A stretch of DNA of 64,000 bases from NCBI GenBank assembly GCA_021816765.1, contig JAKAXB010000002.1:183317-247316 (forward strand), written 5' to 3'. Shown piece after piece: positions 1 to 9,916 of this stretch. The stretch's first letter is position 1; every line of letters starts with the position of its first letter. Source of the DNA: Natronospirales bacterium (lineage in GTDB: Bacteria; Pseudomonadota; Gammaproteobacteria; Natronospirales; REEB76). Below the pieces are notes generated by a model. It saw only the letters and a list, made by a program, of their open reading frames with translations. It was not told where the DNA came from and did no database searches. The translations under genes were made by a program, and so were the position numbers.

Positions 1-150
1 CGCCCCAACCTCGTGCACATGAGTTGCCGGCTCGTATGGGACGCACGAATTCTGATCCTGTGATACGCACGTAACAAACAACTGGCAGCCTGAGGATATT
101 GCTTCAATACTGTGGAATACGCTCCAGGCAACCCGTGAAGGACCACCTTG

Positions 151-573
151 ATGATAAGCAAACAGACCGTGGAGCTGCACCGGCCCGGCCGGAGCTTGTG
201 GCTCGATCGCGGCAGGCATGCGCACAGCACGTCTCCCGATATCGTGAAAACCCTACGTTTTACGGAAGCAAGCGCCGGCACCGGGGATGCGGATGCCAGG
301 GATATACTCTGTGTGGAACCGCTCATTGCGCCGTTTGCCCTCAATCAATACAGTGCCTGGAGAAACGTTGCAGGCGTTCGCGATCCAAGGCAAGTCGGAA
401 AAACGATGTCGTTTGACGGTGATGCCACGGCCGGCATCGCCTGCTGTGAAGCGCCGGATATGGCCATCGGCTCACTTGGGAAGGAACCGCAGCGCGTGGC
501 TACGACGGCGTTGGCAAAATCCCGGCGCGATCCGCCGACTACCGTAAGCAGGGAAACTGGAGCATCGTCATGA
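151..573 (+). pseudogene. tal: Transaldolase relic, internally deleted, translationally coupled to pgi
   Basis: This 140-codon frame resembles the two ends of a transaldolase with the middle missing. Residues 9-19 (LHRPGRSLWLD) match the family's N-terminal LHxxGQSLWLD segment. The following TSPDIVKTL resembles TSNPTIFxKAL. Residues 40-65, with ASAGTGDADARDILCVEPLI, match the C-terminal ASTGTKxPxxSDVLYVEPLI region. The central barrel and its Schiff-base lysine are absent, so no activity is expected. AAGGA lies 9 bases before the ATG, and the frame ends in an ATGA overlap with pgi, so its translation may still feed pgi. Transaldolase next to pgi, gnd and zwf is a common arrangement, which supports the reading. 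The assignment comes from motif recall, not alignment; a chance ORF is the alternative. Confidence 0.5.
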
Positions 574-2864
574 GCATGCTGAGCAAACAGGCGGTCTGGC
601 AGGCGCTCGAAACTCATTACCATGGGCTTGCGGGGCGGCATCTGCGCGAACTGTTTGCCGGGGATCCCGCCCGTGCCGAGCGCATGCTTGTCGAGGCCGC
701 CGGCTGGCGGCTGGATTATTCCAAACACCGCATCACCGATGAAACGCTGCAACTGTTGTTCAAACTGGCACGGCAGATCGGTCTGGAAGCCCGCCGCGAT
801 GCCATGTTCCGCGGCGAGTCGGTCAATGTCACCGAGCAGCGGGCGGCGCTGCACACCGCCTTGCGTGCGCCGGCGGACGCGGAAATTCCGGCAGACGGGC
901 AGAATGTGGTGCCGCAGGTGCAGGCGATGCTGACGCGCATGGCGGAATCGGCCCGCGCGCTGCGTGAGGGTCGCTGGCACGGCTACAGCGGGCGACCCAT
1001 ACGTAACATCATTAATATAGGTATCGGCGGCTCTGATCTGGGCCCGGTCATGGCCTACGAGGCGCTGCGCCACTACAGCGACCGGCGATTCACTTTCCGT
1101 TTTGTCTCGAACGTGGATTACACCGATTTCGCAGAGGCCGTTCGCGGGCTGCGACCCGATGAGACGCTGTTTATCGTGGCCTCCAAAACTTTTACCACCA
1201 TCGAGACCATGACCAACGCTGAAAGTGCACGCCGCTGGCTGCTGGCCGCCGCCGGTGACGAGCAGGCCGTGGCACGGCATTTTGTGGCTGTGTCCACCAA
1301 TCGCGAAGCGGTCGCCGCCTTCGGCATTGCGCCTGAGCACAGGTATGGCTTCTGGGACTGGGTGGGCGGGCGCTACTCCATGGATTCGGCCATCGGACTT
1401 TCCACCATGATGGCTATCGGCCCGGAAGCCTTCGCCGAGATGCTTGGCGGCTTCCACAGCATGGACCGGCATTTCCGCACCGCACCGCTGGAGGGCAACC
1501 TGCCGGTCATCATGGGATTGCTTGCGGTCTGGTATGCGGATTTCTTCGGCGCCGAAACCGTCGCGGTGCTGCCCTACGAACAGCACCTCAAGCGTTTCCC
1601 GGCGTATCTGCAGCAGCTCACCATGGAGTCCAATGGCAAGCATGTGACGCTGGCCGGTGAAACGGTGGATTATGCGACGGGTCCGGTTTATTGGGGCGAG
1701 CCCGGCACCAACGGGCAACACTCCTTCTATCAGTTGATGCATCAGGGCACCCACCTCATCCCCTGCGATTTCATCGCGTTTGCCGCCGCGCTCAACCCCT
1801 GCGGGCGGCACCATGACTTGCTGCTCGCGAATATGCTGGCCCAGGCCGAGGCGCTCGCCTTCGGCAAGACGGCGGAGACAGTGCGTGCCGAAGGCGTGGC
1901 GGAGGCGCTGGTGCCGCATCGGGTGCTCGAGGGCAACCGGCCTTCCAGCCTGCTGTTGGCCGAGCGGCTGACACCCGCCGCTCTCGGCGGCCTGGTGGCG
2001 CTGTACGAACACAACGTATTCACTCAAGCCGCCATCTGGGATATCAATCCGTTTGACCAATGGGGTGTGGAATTGGGCAAGCAGCTTGCGCGGCGCATTG
2101 CGCGCGAGATTGAGCAGCCCAAGACACCCCTGGAACACGATTGTTCAACGAATGCAGGGATCACCTGGTACCGCGCACGACGGCGCGCCGGCCGGCGCGA
2201 GCCATCCCGTCGCCGCATCCTGGTACTGGATGTCGGCGGCAGCCACGTCAAGGCTCTGGCCTCCGGAAAGAAACGCGAGGTCAAGATCGTCTCCGGCCCC
2301 AAACTCACGCCCGCAGCCATGGTGCACAAGCTGCACCAGGCCACGTCTGCCTGGCACTACGATGCCGTGAGTATCGGCTTTCCCGGTCCGGTCATCCACG
2401 ACCGTATCGCGCGGGAGCCGCCCAACCTCGGCCGGGGCTGGGTGGGCTTCGATTTTTCACAAGCCTTTGGTTGCCCGGTACGCATCGTCAACGATGCCGC
2501 CATGCAGGCTCTCGGCAGTTACGCGGGCGGGCGCATGCTTTTTCTGGGGCTGGGTACCGGTCTCGGCTCGGCGATGGTGGTCAACGGGGATATTGAACCG
2601 ATGGAGCTCGCCCATTTGCCGTACAAGAAGTCCACCTATGAGGACTACGTGGGCGAGCGCGGTCTCAAGCGGCTCGGCAAAAGCAAGTGGCGCAAGCACG
2701 TGTTTGAGGTGATCGAATTGCTGCGTGCGGCGCTGCAACCCGATTACGTGATGCTGGGTGGCGGCAATGTGCACAAATTTTCAAAGCTGCCGGAAGGTGT
2801 GCGTCGCGGTGACAACCGCAATGCCTTCACCGGCGGTTTCCGGCTGTGGGAGGGTGAGGTATGA
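570..2864 (+). CDS. pgi: Glucose-6-phosphate isomerase fused to a ROK-type (polyphosphate-like) glucokinase
   Basis: Residues 1 to about 535 are a full-length phosphoglucose isomerase. [23 protein letters not shown] and the signature [19 protein letters not shown] are present, and the usual C-terminal block appears as HDCSTNAG near residues 523-530. Where PGI normally ends, the frame continues through a short Arg-rich linker into a ROK kinase (about 548-764), with the phosphate-binding [23 protein letters not shown] catalytic block (read here as [12 protein letters not shown]) and [10 protein letters not shown]. It lacks the zinc-binding CxCGxxGC motif of repressor-type ROK proteins, as polyphosphate glucokinases do. 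The enzyme would phosphorylate glucose and isomerise glucose-6-phosphate with fructose-6-phosphate in the cytoplasm. The two parts are usually separate genes. It overlaps gnd by ATGA. Function of each half is secure; the phosphoryl donor (ATP or polyphosphate) is inferred. Confidence 0.93.
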   Translation: MSMLSKQAVWQALETHYHGLAGRHLRELFAGDPARAERMLVEAAGWRLDYSKHRITDETLQLLFKLARQIGLEARRDAMFRGESVNVTEQRAALHTALRAPADAEIPADGQNVVPQVQAMLTRMAESARALREGRWHGYSGRPIRNIINIGIGGSDLGPVMAYEALRHYSDRRFTFRFVSNVDYTDFAEAVRGLRPDETLFIVASKTFTTIETMTNAESARRWLLAAAGDEQAVARHFVAVSTNREAVAAFGIAPEHRYGFWDWVGGRYSMDSAIGLSTMMAIGPEAFAEMLGGFHSMDRHFRTAPLEGNLPVIMGLLAVWYADFFGAETVAVLPYEQHLKRFPAYLQQLTMESNGKHVTLAGETVDYATGPVYWGEPGTNGQHSFYQLMHQGTHLIPCDFIAFAAALNPCGRHHDLLLANMLAQAEALAFGKTAETVRAEGVAEALVPHRVLEGNRPSSLLLAERLTPAALGGLVALYEHNVFTQAAIWDINPFDQWGVELGKQLARRIAREIEQPKTPLEHDCSTNAGITWYRARRRAGRREPSRRRILVLDVGGSHVKALASGKKREVKIVSGPKLTPAAMVHKLHQATSAWHYDAVSIGFPGPVIHDRIAREPPNLGRGWVGFDFSQAFGCPVRIVNDAAMQALGSYAGGRMLFLGLGTGLGSAMVVNGDIEPMELAHLPYKKSTYEDYVGERGLKRLGKSKWRKHVFEVIELLRAALQPDYVMLGGGNVHKFSKLPEGVRRGDNRNAFTGGFRLWEGEV

Positions 2865-3928
2865 GTGCGGTGAAGGCGAGCACGGGTCCGCATGACCTGC
2901 AACTGGGCTTCATCGGCCTCGGTCGCATGGGACTCAATATGGTGCAGCGGCTTGCCGACGCCGGCATCTCCTGCGTGGTGTATGACACCCATGCTGAGGC
3001 ACGGCAGGAGGCCGTGAAACACGGCGCGGTGGGGGCAGCCTCGCTTTCCGATCTGACCGCCAAATTGCCCGCCCCCCGCGCTGTCTGGTTCATGATCCCG
3101 ACGGCGGCGGTGGATGCGGTACTCAAGGAACTTGTGCCGCATCTTACCCCGGGCGACGTGGTGATTGATGGCGGCAACTCCCATTACCACGCGGACCTGC
3201 GCCGTGCCGCCGAGTTGGGCAAGCGCGGAGTGCAGTATCTCGATGTGGGCGTCAGCGGGGGTGTCTGGGGACGTGAACGCGGTTATTGTCAGATGATCGG
3301 CGGCCCGCAGGCGGCCTACCGACGTCTGGAGCCCGTGTTCGCGGCGCTCGCCCCGGGTCATGCGGCCGCGCCGCGCACACCGGGAAAATCCGGCAACCCG
3401 ACGCCCGCCGAGCAAGGATATCTGTATTGCGGACCGAATGGTGCAGGGCATTTCGTCAAGATGGTCCACAACGGCATCGAATATGGCGTGATGGAAGCCT
3501 ACGCCGAGGGGCTCAATGTGCTGCACCATGCCGATGTCGGCAGCCGGGAGCCGCAGCGTACGGATGCGGAAACGACTCCGCTGGAACATCCTGAGCGCTA
3601 CCAATATACGTTCGCGCTTGCCGATATTGCCGAGGTCTGGCGCCGGGGCAGTGTGATTGGTTCCTGGCTGCTCGATCTCACGGCAGCTGAACTTGCACGG
3701 GATGCCCAACTGGATGCCTTCGAGGGACGGGTGTCGGACTCCGGCGAGGGCCGCTGGACTGCGCTGGCGGCCATCGAGGAAGGTGTCCCCGTTCCGGTAT
3801 TGAGCACGGCACTCTATGCGCGCCTTGACTCGCGCGGCCATGGACTGTTCGCCGACAAGGTGCTCTCGGCCATGCGCAACGCATTTGGCGGGCACGATGA
3901 GATCAAGCCCGACAGTGCGAAGGATTGA
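2861..3928 (+). CDS. gnd: 6-phosphogluconate dehydrogenase, decarboxylating (short, NAD-type)
   Basis: This enzyme oxidatively decarboxylates 6-phosphogluconate to ribulose-5-phosphate. The N-terminal Rossmann motif [13 protein letters not shown] begins near residue 14, and the substrate and catalytic region reads [19 protein letters not shown] with the catalytic Lys and the HNGIEY block. At 355 residues it belongs to the short Gnd group rather than the 470-residue E. coli type; that group often prefers NAD, though cofactor use here is inferred. Its ATG overlaps the pgi-kinase stop as ATGA, and zwf starts five bases after its stop, so the three are expected to be co-translated. The insert [20 protein letters not shown] before the catalytic block is typical of this subgroup. 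Confidence 0.93.
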   Translation: MSAVKASTGPHDLQLGFIGLGRMGLNMVQRLADAGISCVVYDTHAEARQEAVKHGAVGAASLSDLTAKLPAPRAVWFMIPTAAVDAVLKELVPHLTPGDVVIDGGNSHYHADLRRAAELGKRGVQYLDVGVSGGVWGRERGYCQMIGGPQAAYRRLEPVFAALAPGHAAAPRTPGKSGNPTPAEQGYLYCGPNGAGHFVKMVHNGIEYGVMEAYAEGLNVLHHADVGSREPQRTDAETTPLEHPERYQYTFALADIAEVWRRGSVIGSWLLDLTAAELARDAQLDAFEGRVSDSGEGRWTALAAIEEGVPVPVLSTALYARLDSRGHGLFADKVLSAMRNAFGGHDEIKPDSAKD

Positions 3929-3932
3929 CACC

Positions 3933-5375
3933 ATGGCAGCGACGACACTGGTTATTCTCGGGGCCAGCGGCGATCTTACCCAGCGCCTGCTCATGCCGGC
4001 GCTCTACCGGTTGCACCGTCTCAATCTCATTCCCGGGCTGCAAATCCTCGGCTATGCCAAGGAAAGCTGGGATCGGGAACGCTTCGAACGGCATATCCAG
4101 AAAGGCCTGCAGGCCTTCGCGCCGGATTTCAAGCCGGCGGAGTGGAAGCGCTTCAGCGGTTGTCTGGATTATGTGGCCGGTGATCTCAGCGCCAGCCAAC
4201 TCGTTGCCCTCAAGGGCCGGTTGACTCCGGCCGCACTCTTTTATCTGGCGCTGCCTCCGCCATTGTTCGGTACCGCCGCACTGGCGCTGGGCGAGGCGGG
4301 ATTCGCGCACAGTGCCCGGGGCTGGAGGCGTCTGGTGGTGGAGAAACCCTTTGGCACGGACTTGGCGTCGGCCGAGGCGCTGCGCACCCAGATTCACCGC
4401 TGCTGGGATGAGAAACAGGTGCTGCGCATCGATCATTTCCTGGGTAAGGAAACCACCCAGAATCTGATGGTCTTCCGCTTTGCCAACCGCTTTCTGGAAC
4501 CGGTGTGGAACACCAAACATGTCGCGCAGGTGCAAATCAGTTTCGCTGAAACCCTGGGGGTTGAGCATCGCGCCGCCTACTACGAACACGCCGGGGCGCT
4601 GCGCGACATGCTGCAGAACCACCTGATGCAGCTCTTCAGTCTGACGGCCATGGAACCCCTCTCCACCTGGGATGCCGACCTGTTGCGCGATCATAAGGTG
4701 GAGGTGCTGCGCGCGGTCGCACCTCTCGATGCCAGGACGGTCAGAGTGCGTGCCGTGCGCGGGCAATACCGGCGGGGGCGCATCGGCCGGGGCCAGGTCC
4801 CCGGCTATCGCCAGGAAGCGGGCGTGGCGCGTGACTCGCGAACCGAGACCTTCGCCGCCTTGCGGCTGGAGATCAATAATTGGCGCTGGCAGGGGGTACC
4901 GTTCTATCTGCGCAGCGGCAAGCGGCTTGCAAGCGACTGTTCCGAAATCGCCGTGCAGTTCCGTGAGGTACCCGGCCCGCTGCCAGGGGCGGTCGCCGCC
5001 GGCAACAACTGGATGATTTTCCGCATCCGCCCGCGTGAGTGTCTGGATTTGATTGCCACAGCCAAGCGGCCCGGTCTGAAACTCGCCGGACATTCGGTTG
5101 TGCTGAGCACCCCTTACGCCCGCGATGGCGAGGCGGAGTTCTCCGCCTATGAGCAGTTGCTGATGGATGCGCTCACCGGTGAGCGCGCGCATTTCCTGCG
5201 TTTTGACGAGGTGGAGTGGGCCTGGCGGGTGATTGATCCCGTGCTGCATGCGTGGCAGCAGGGCGATCCGGCTCTTTATGCAGCCGGCAGCGAAGGCCCG
5301 ATCGAGCAGCAGCGCTTGCTGGCCCCGGGACATTACTGGCGGCCCATCCGCCTGTCGGCAGGAGCACCGCGATGA
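3933..5375 (+). CDS. zwf: Glucose-6-phosphate 1-dehydrogenase
   Basis: Zwf oxidises glucose-6-phosphate to 6-phosphogluconolactone, the entry step of the oxidative pentose phosphate pathway. The 480-residue product starts MAATTLVILGASGDLTQRLL, with the GASGDLxxR nucleotide-binding motif, and carries the active-site signature RIDHFLGKE near residue 170. The reading frame is open further upstream, but that extension lies inside gnd and has no family similarity, so the ATG at 3933 is chosen. It starts five bases after the gnd stop and overlaps the GH15 gene as ATGA. Length is usual for the family. Confidence 0.95.
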   Translation: MAATTLVILGASGDLTQRLLMPALYRLHRLNLIPGLQILGYAKESWDRERFERHIQKGLQAFAPDFKPAEWKRFSGCLDYVAGDLSASQLVALKGRLTPAALFYLALPPPLFGTAALALGEAGFAHSARGWRRLVVEKPFGTDLASAEALRTQIHRCWDEKQVLRIDHFLGKETTQNLMVFRFANRFLEPVWNTKHVAQVQISFAETLGVEHRAAYYEHAGALRDMLQNHLMQLFSLTAMEPLSTWDADLLRDHKVEVLRAVAPLDARTVRVRAVRGQYRRGRIGRGQVPGYRQEAGVARDSRTETFAALRLEINNWRWQGVPFYLRSGKRLASDCSEIAVQFREVPGPLPGAVAAGNNWMIFRIRPRECLDLIATAKRPGLKLAGHSVVLSTPYARDGEAEFSAYEQLLMDALTGERAHFLRFDEVEWAWRVIDPVLHAWQQGDPALYAAGSEGPIEQQRLLAPGHYWRPIRLSAGAPR

Positions 5376-7693
5376 ATGCCCCCGGCCGACCCGGTGTTGC
5401 CCCTACCTGGGCGAGCAGCGCCAAGGATCTGGTGAGCACGGCACTGGATGCCAGTCGGGTCTGGTTCACTCTGGGTTACGGCATCCTGAACGAGGTATTT
5501 TGGCCTTCCTGCAGCGAGCCGCAGATTCGTGACCTCGGATTCATTGTCGCAGGCGAGGGGTTCTGGGCCGAGGTCAAGCGCGAACACCGCTACCGGCTCA
5601 CCACGCCCGCTGCCGATATTCCGCTGGCGAGTGTGGTGCATGAGCATGATCGCTACCACCTGCATCTGGAGTTCATCGCCGATCCGCTGCGCGATGTGGT
5701 ACTGATCCGTTATCGCCTGGAGGGCGAGGGGCTGAAGCTGTATGCCCTGCTTGCACCCCATCTCGGTGGCTCCGGTCACGGCAATTCCGCCCGGGTAGAG
5801 CCGCACGAACTGATCGCATTCAAAGACGTTTCCGCGCTGGCGCTGGCGGCGCAGGGAGGATTTGCGCGCGGCAGCGCCGGCTATGTGGGGACATCCGACG
5901 GCTGGCAGGATTTCCATCAGCACAATGCCATGACTTGGGAATACATCGAAGCCGCAGACGGAAATGTGGCACTGCTCGGTGAACTCGCACAAACCGAAGG
6001 CACCCTGGCATTGGCGTTCGCTGCCACGGTGGAGGGCGCCAGGACGCTTGCGCATTCCTCGCTCGCGAGAGGGTTTGATTCAGCCCGAGATCGCTTTGCC
6101 ACCAACTGGCGGCGCTGGGCGCGCGAGCTGAAGTGCAAAGCACCCACACCCGCACTCACGCGTGCGGCACGCCGCTCGGCGATGGTGCTCAAGGTGCATG
6201 ATGACCGGACGTACCCCGGTGCGATTGTCGCGAGTCTCAGCGTGCCATGGGGCGCCACGCGCGATGATCCGGGCGGCTACCATCTGGTGTGGCCGCGGGA
6301 TGCGGTGGAGGCGGGGCTCGCGTTTCTCGCCTGCGGCCACCACCACGAGGCGCGCGCCATGCTCGCCTATCTGATCGCCACACAACAGCCGGACGGTCAC
6401 TGGCCGCAGAACTTCTTTTGTGACGGTCGTCCGTTCTGGAGCGGTATCCAGCTGGACGAAGCCGCCCTGCCGGTGTTGCTGGCCGCCAAACTCGATGAGC
6501 TCGGCGCTCTGGGCGATCTGCGGCACGACGCCACCCGCATGGTGCGTACGGCGCTGGCATTCGTGGCGCGTACCGGTCCCTTCAGCCCCCAGGACCGCTG
6601 GGAGGAAAATGCCGGCGCCAACCCCTTCACGTTGGCGGTGATCATTGCCGCTCTGGCGGCAGGTGCCGGGCACGGGTTTCTGGAGGACGCAGACCGGGAT
6701 TACGCACTCTCTCTCGCTGATGACTGGAATGCACGCATTGAGTCCTGGGTGTATGCACGGGACACCGGACTCGACCGTGAGCACGGCATCCGCGGCCACT
6801 ACGTGCGTATTTCCCCGCCCGGGCAGAGCGCGCAGCGCGGCCGCGTGGTGCTCAGCAACCGTGCCGACGAAACACTGCCGGCGCGCAACCTGCTGGGGCT
6901 TGAATTCCTTTATCTGGTGCGTCTCGGGTTGCGTGCTGCGGATGACCCGCGTATTCGTGACACGGTCAAGCTGGTGGACACCCTGCTGCGGGTAGAGACT
7001 CCCAGCGGCCCGTTCTATCACCGCTACAATGAAGACGGCTACGGTGAGCGTGCCGACGGCCGCGCATTTGACGGCAACGGCATCGGCCGTGCCTGGCCGC
7101 TGCTCACGGGGGAACGTGGGCATTACGCCCTCGCTGCCGGTGAAGATCCCCTGCCCTATCTTGAGGCCATGAACGCCGCCGCCAGCGCGGGAGGCATGAT
7201 TCCCGAGCAGGTCTGGGATACCGAACCCATCCCCGAGCGGTTCCTGTTTCCCGGCCGTCCCACCGGCAGCGCCATGCCGCTGGTGTGGGCCCATGCAGAG
7301 TTTCTCAAGCTCGCGGCGGCCGTGCAGGGCGGCAGCCCCGTCGAGCGGCTGGAAGCCGTAAGCCGGCGCTACCGCCGGCGCCGCGCCCGCACGGTTGTGC
7401 ACTGGCGTGCCCAGGCGCCCTGTGCGGAACTGCCTCACGACGCGTATCTGGTGGTGGAGGCCGGGGAGCCGTTTGTGCTGCGCTTCGGCGTGGATGGCTG
7501 GAAACGTGTGACCGAACTTGCCAGCAGTCCGCTCGGCTTCCAACTGCACGGTGTGCAACTCGCTGCGGCGGAGCTCGCCGCCCGGCAATCGCTGGAGTTC
7601 ACCCGGCGGTTTCTCGGTGCGCGGGGCTGGGAAGGGCGCGACTGGCAGCTGCAGTTCGTCACGGTGTTGTCTGAAAAGGTGGCGACATCATGA
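5372..7693 (+). CDS. Glycoside hydrolase family 15 glucoamylase-like protein, cytoplasmic
   Basis: A GH15 enzyme releases glucose from the non-reducing ends of alpha-glucans. The first 270 residues form the beta-sandwich typical of bacterial glucoamylases, followed by the (alpha/alpha)6 barrel. The sequence GYHLVWPRDAVEAGLAFLA, the general-acid block RWEENAG (Glu411/412) and the catalytic-base block GMIPEQVWD (Glu612) are intact. No signal peptide is visible, so it should act inside the cell, probably on glycogen fragments; trehalose or dextran-type substrates occur in GH15 and cannot be excluded. The ATG at 5372 sits in an ATGA overlap with zwf, and pgl overlaps its 3' end the same way. The frame also opens upstream, inside zwf, and that part is rejected. 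Confidence 0.92.
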   Translation: MNAPGRPGVAPTWASSAKDLVSTALDASRVWFTLGYGILNEVFWPSCSEPQIRDLGFIVAGEGFWAEVKREHRYRLTTPAADIPLASVVHEHDRYHLHLEFIADPLRDVVLIRYRLEGEGLKLYALLAPHLGGSGHGNSARVEPHELIAFKDVSALALAAQGGFARGSAGYVGTSDGWQDFHQHNAMTWEYIEAADGNVALLGELAQTEGTLALAFAATVEGARTLAHSSLARGFDSARDRFATNWRRWARELKCKAPTPALTRAARRSAMVLKVHDDRTYPGAIVASLSVPWGATRDDPGGYHLVWPRDAVEAGLAFLACGHHHEARAMLAYLIATQQPDGHWPQNFFCDGRPFWSGIQLDEAALPVLLAAKLDELGALGDLRHDATRMVRTALAFVARTGPFSPQDRWEENAGANPFTLAVIIAALAAGAGHGFLEDADRDYALSLADDWNARIESWVYARDTGLDREHGIRGHYVRISPPGQSAQRGRVVLSNRADETLPARNLLGLEFLYLVRLGLRAADDPRIRDTVKLVDTLLRVETPSGPFYHRYNEDGYGERADGRAFDGNGIGRAWPLLTGERGHYALAAGEDPLPYLEAMNAAASAGGMIPEQVWDTEPIPERFLFPGRPTGSAMPLVWAHAEFLKLAAAVQGGSPVERLEAVSRRYRRRRARTVVHWRAQAPCAELPHDAYLVVEAGEPFVLRFGVDGWKRVTELASSPLGFQLHGVQLAAAELAARQSLEFTRRFLGARGWEGRDWQLQFVTVLSEKVATS

Positions 7694-8445
7694 CCGCGGC
7701 ATCCGGCAGCGAATTACGGATCTTTGCCGATGCGCATGGCTTGTACCGGGCGGTCGCTGCGGAACTCGTTGCCTGTGCAGCGCGGGCCATGGATGCACGC
7801 GGCCGGTTCACCATTGCGCTCGCGGGGGGCAGTACACCGCGTCCACTCTATGAACTGCTGGCGTCCCCGGAGTTTTCAGGGCAGTTGGATTGGACACGTA
7901 CCGAAGTATTCTTCGGTGACGAACGCTGTGTTCCGCCCGATGATAGGCGCAGCAACTTCCGCATGGCGGCCGACGCGCTGCTCGCACACGTGCCGCTGCC
8001 GGCTGATCGGATTCACCGCATCTACGGGGAGGAAGATCCCGCGTTCGCGGCACTGCACTATGTTCAAGAGTTGCAGGCAGCCTTCCGCTGTGTGGAGGCG
8101 CCGCGCTTCGATCTCATTCTGCTGGGAGTGGGTGAGAACGGACATACCGCTTCGCTGTTTCCCGGCAGTGCTGCGCTGCGCGAGAGCGTACGTCTGGTTG
8201 TTCCCCAGTACGTGGAATCCCGGCAGGAATGGCGTATCACCCTCACACTGCCGTTGCTGAACGCGGCTGCGGCCGTCTGGGTACTGGCCCAGGGTGCGGC
8301 CAAGGCAGGCGTGCTGCAGCGCGTCCTGGAAGGACCATTCCTGCCGGAGGTGTTGCCCGCACAGGGTCTCGCGCCGGCCCATGGCCAACTGGTCTGGTGG
8401 CTGGATCGCACAGCCGCTACCGCTCTGAAACACCCCCCCAGCTGA
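7690..8445 (+). CDS. pgl: 6-phosphogluconolactonase (DevB/SOL family)
   Basis: Pgl hydrolyses 6-phosphogluconolactone to 6-phosphogluconate, linking Zwf to Gnd. The 251-residue protein has the family's ALAGGSTPRPLYELL block near residue 41, the EVFFGDERCVPPDDRRSNF block near residue 75 and GVGENGHTASLFPG near residue 148. Its ATG overlaps the stop of the GH15 gene (ATGA), making it the last gene of the overlapping chain pgi-gnd-zwf-GH15-pgl (gnd and zwf are separated by four bases). A 120-bp gap follows before the glycosyltransferase. Confidence 0.95.
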   Translation: MTAASGSELRIFADAHGLYRAVAAELVACAARAMDARGRFTIALAGGSTPRPLYELLASPEFSGQLDWTRTEVFFGDERCVPPDDRRSNFRMAADALLAHVPLPADRIHRIYGEEDPAFAALHYVQELQAAFRCVEAPRFDLILLGVGENGHTASLFPGSAALRESVRLVVPQYVESRQEWRITLTLPLLNAAAAVWVLAQGAAKAGVLQRVLEGPFLPEVLPAQGLAPAHGQLVWWLDRTAATALKHPPS

Positions 8446-8565
8446 TCAGTGCGTTTCCCGTTGCAGGTTGATCGCCGGAATCGGCAATCCTTTGGTGTTT
8501 TTGCAAGGCACTGCACGACGACTGCCGGACCACAGGTGGCGAACCGGCGGGTTTGTCAGGAATGA

Positions 8566-9903
8566 ATGGGAGAAAATGTGAATCGCCACGGACCCCTGAG
8601 GGTTTTAATGCTCGGATGGGAATATCCGCCGCGTTTCGCGGGTGGACTCGGCAAGGCGAGCCAGGGAATCGCCCGTGGGCTTGCCGCACTGGGTATCGAA
8701 GTGCTGTTCGTACTTCCAAGCTTCAGGCCACGCCGTGCGGCGCCGCGCCTGCGGGTGACGGGAGCACGGGAGTGGTTGTTGCAGGGCGGCAATTCAGTGA
8801 ACTCACGCCAGCCACCAGGCGCCGGCCGTCTGGGGTTATTGAGCGTGCCGGCGCGGTTACGCCCTTACCGGGCGCCCACGCGGGGCGCCGGACCGGGCGC
8901 TTCTCGTGCCACGGTTGCGGGAGCCGGCGCGGGGGATACTGCCACCGGACTGTACGGGAGCGATCTCGGACGCGAGGTGACGCGATTTGCATTACACGTC
9001 GGTCGCCTGGCGGCCCGTACCCACGCCGACCTGATCCATGCCCATGACTGGATGAGCTTTCCCGCGGCGCTGGCGGCGGCAGCGCCACGGTCGCTGCCGG
9101 TATTCCTGCATGTGCATTCCACCGAGTACGATCGCAGCGGCGAAGCGGTCAATCCCGCCATCGCCGAAATCGAGCGTGTCGCCCTTGAGCGCGCCGCCCA
9201 CATCTTCGCGGTGAGCCACTACACGGCCAACGTGCTCATCTCCCGCTACGGAATTCGCGGTGAGAAAATCACGGTGGTGTACAACGCTCCCGACGATGAA
9301 ACCTTCTCGCTCGATGCCACCCTGGGGGCACAGGGCCCGACGCGCCCGCATTGGATAGTGTTCCTCGGCCGCCTGACCTTTCAGAAAGGGCCGGATCATT
9401 TTCTCCACGCAGCGCGCTGGGTGGCGCAGATGAATCGCGAGGCACGTTTCCTGGTGTGCGGCAGCGGCGACATGCTGCCTGCGCTGCGCGCGCTGGCCGG
9501 CAGCCTGGGGATCGCCGACCGGGTCGAGTTTCGCGGTTTCCTGCAACCGGCCGCAGTGGATCGCCTGCTGTCGCGCGCCCGATTACTGGTCATGCCGAGC
9601 GTGTCAGAACCGTTCGGCCTGGTGGCGCTGGAAGCATTGCGCTGCGGTACTCCGGTCATCCTGTCGAAACAGTCCGGGGTGCGCGAGGTGCTGGGCCACA
9701 GTCTGCAGGTGGATTTCTGGGATCACGAAAAACTCGCGGAGCAGATGCTTGCGGTGCTGCGTCTGCCGGTGCTGGCGACCCAGTTGGTGGAAGAGGGACG
9801 CGAGCAGCTGGGCCGGCTGTCTTGGGAGGAATCCGCGCAACGGGTGCTCGCTGCCTACGCGCAGGTTACCGGAATCCCGTTAGCCGGTATTACTGCACGG
9901 TAA
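8566..9903 (+). CDS. GT4-type glycosyltransferase, glycogen-synthase-like
   Basis: The N-terminal half opens with VLMLGWEYPPRFAGGLGKA, the WE(Y/F)PP-x-GGLG signature of bacterial glycogen/starch synthases and related GT4 enzymes. The C-terminal half has the nucleotide-sugar binding EPFGLVALEALRCGTP block with the conserved E-x7-E pair. It probably elongates or builds an alpha-glucan from a nucleotide sugar in the cytoplasm; the exact acceptor is unknown. An in-frame GTG at 8578 preceded by GGGAGA is an alternative start, and would remove MGEN. About 45 residues near positions 60-120 are Arg/Ala/Gly-rich and look like a variable insertion. It sits between the pentose phosphate operon and a GH57 gene, consistent with a storage-glucan role. 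Confidence 0.85.
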   Translation: MGENVNRHGPLRVLMLGWEYPPRFAGGLGKASQGIARGLAALGIEVLFVLPSFRPRRAAPRLRVTGAREWLLQGGNSVNSRQPPGAGRLGLLSVPARLRPYRAPTRGAGPGASRATVAGAGAGDTATGLYGSDLGREVTRFALHVGRLAARTHADLIHAHDWMSFPAALAAAAPRSLPVFLHVHSTEYDRSGEAVNPAIAEIERVALERAAHIFAVSHYTANVLISRYGIRGEKITVVYNAPDDETFSLDATLGAQGPTRPHWIVFLGRLTFQKGPDHFLHAARWVAQMNREARFLVCGSGDMLPALRALAGSLGIADRVEFRGFLQPAAVDRLLSRARLLVMPSVSEPFGLVALEALRCGTPVILSKQSGVREVLGHSLQVDFWDHEKLAEQMLAVLRLPVLATQLVEEGREQLGRLSWEESAQRVLAAYAQVTGIPLAGITAR

Positions 9904-9916
9904 CCCTGGAGACCAC

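Noticed and set aside
345..2138. 597-codon open frame on the minus strand opposite pgi
   Set aside because: It is the mirror of a high-GC coding frame, has no domain I recognise and no ribosome site. Similar long antisense frames at 3903-5333, 6080-7588, 11240-12679 and 37782-39788 were left out for the same reason.
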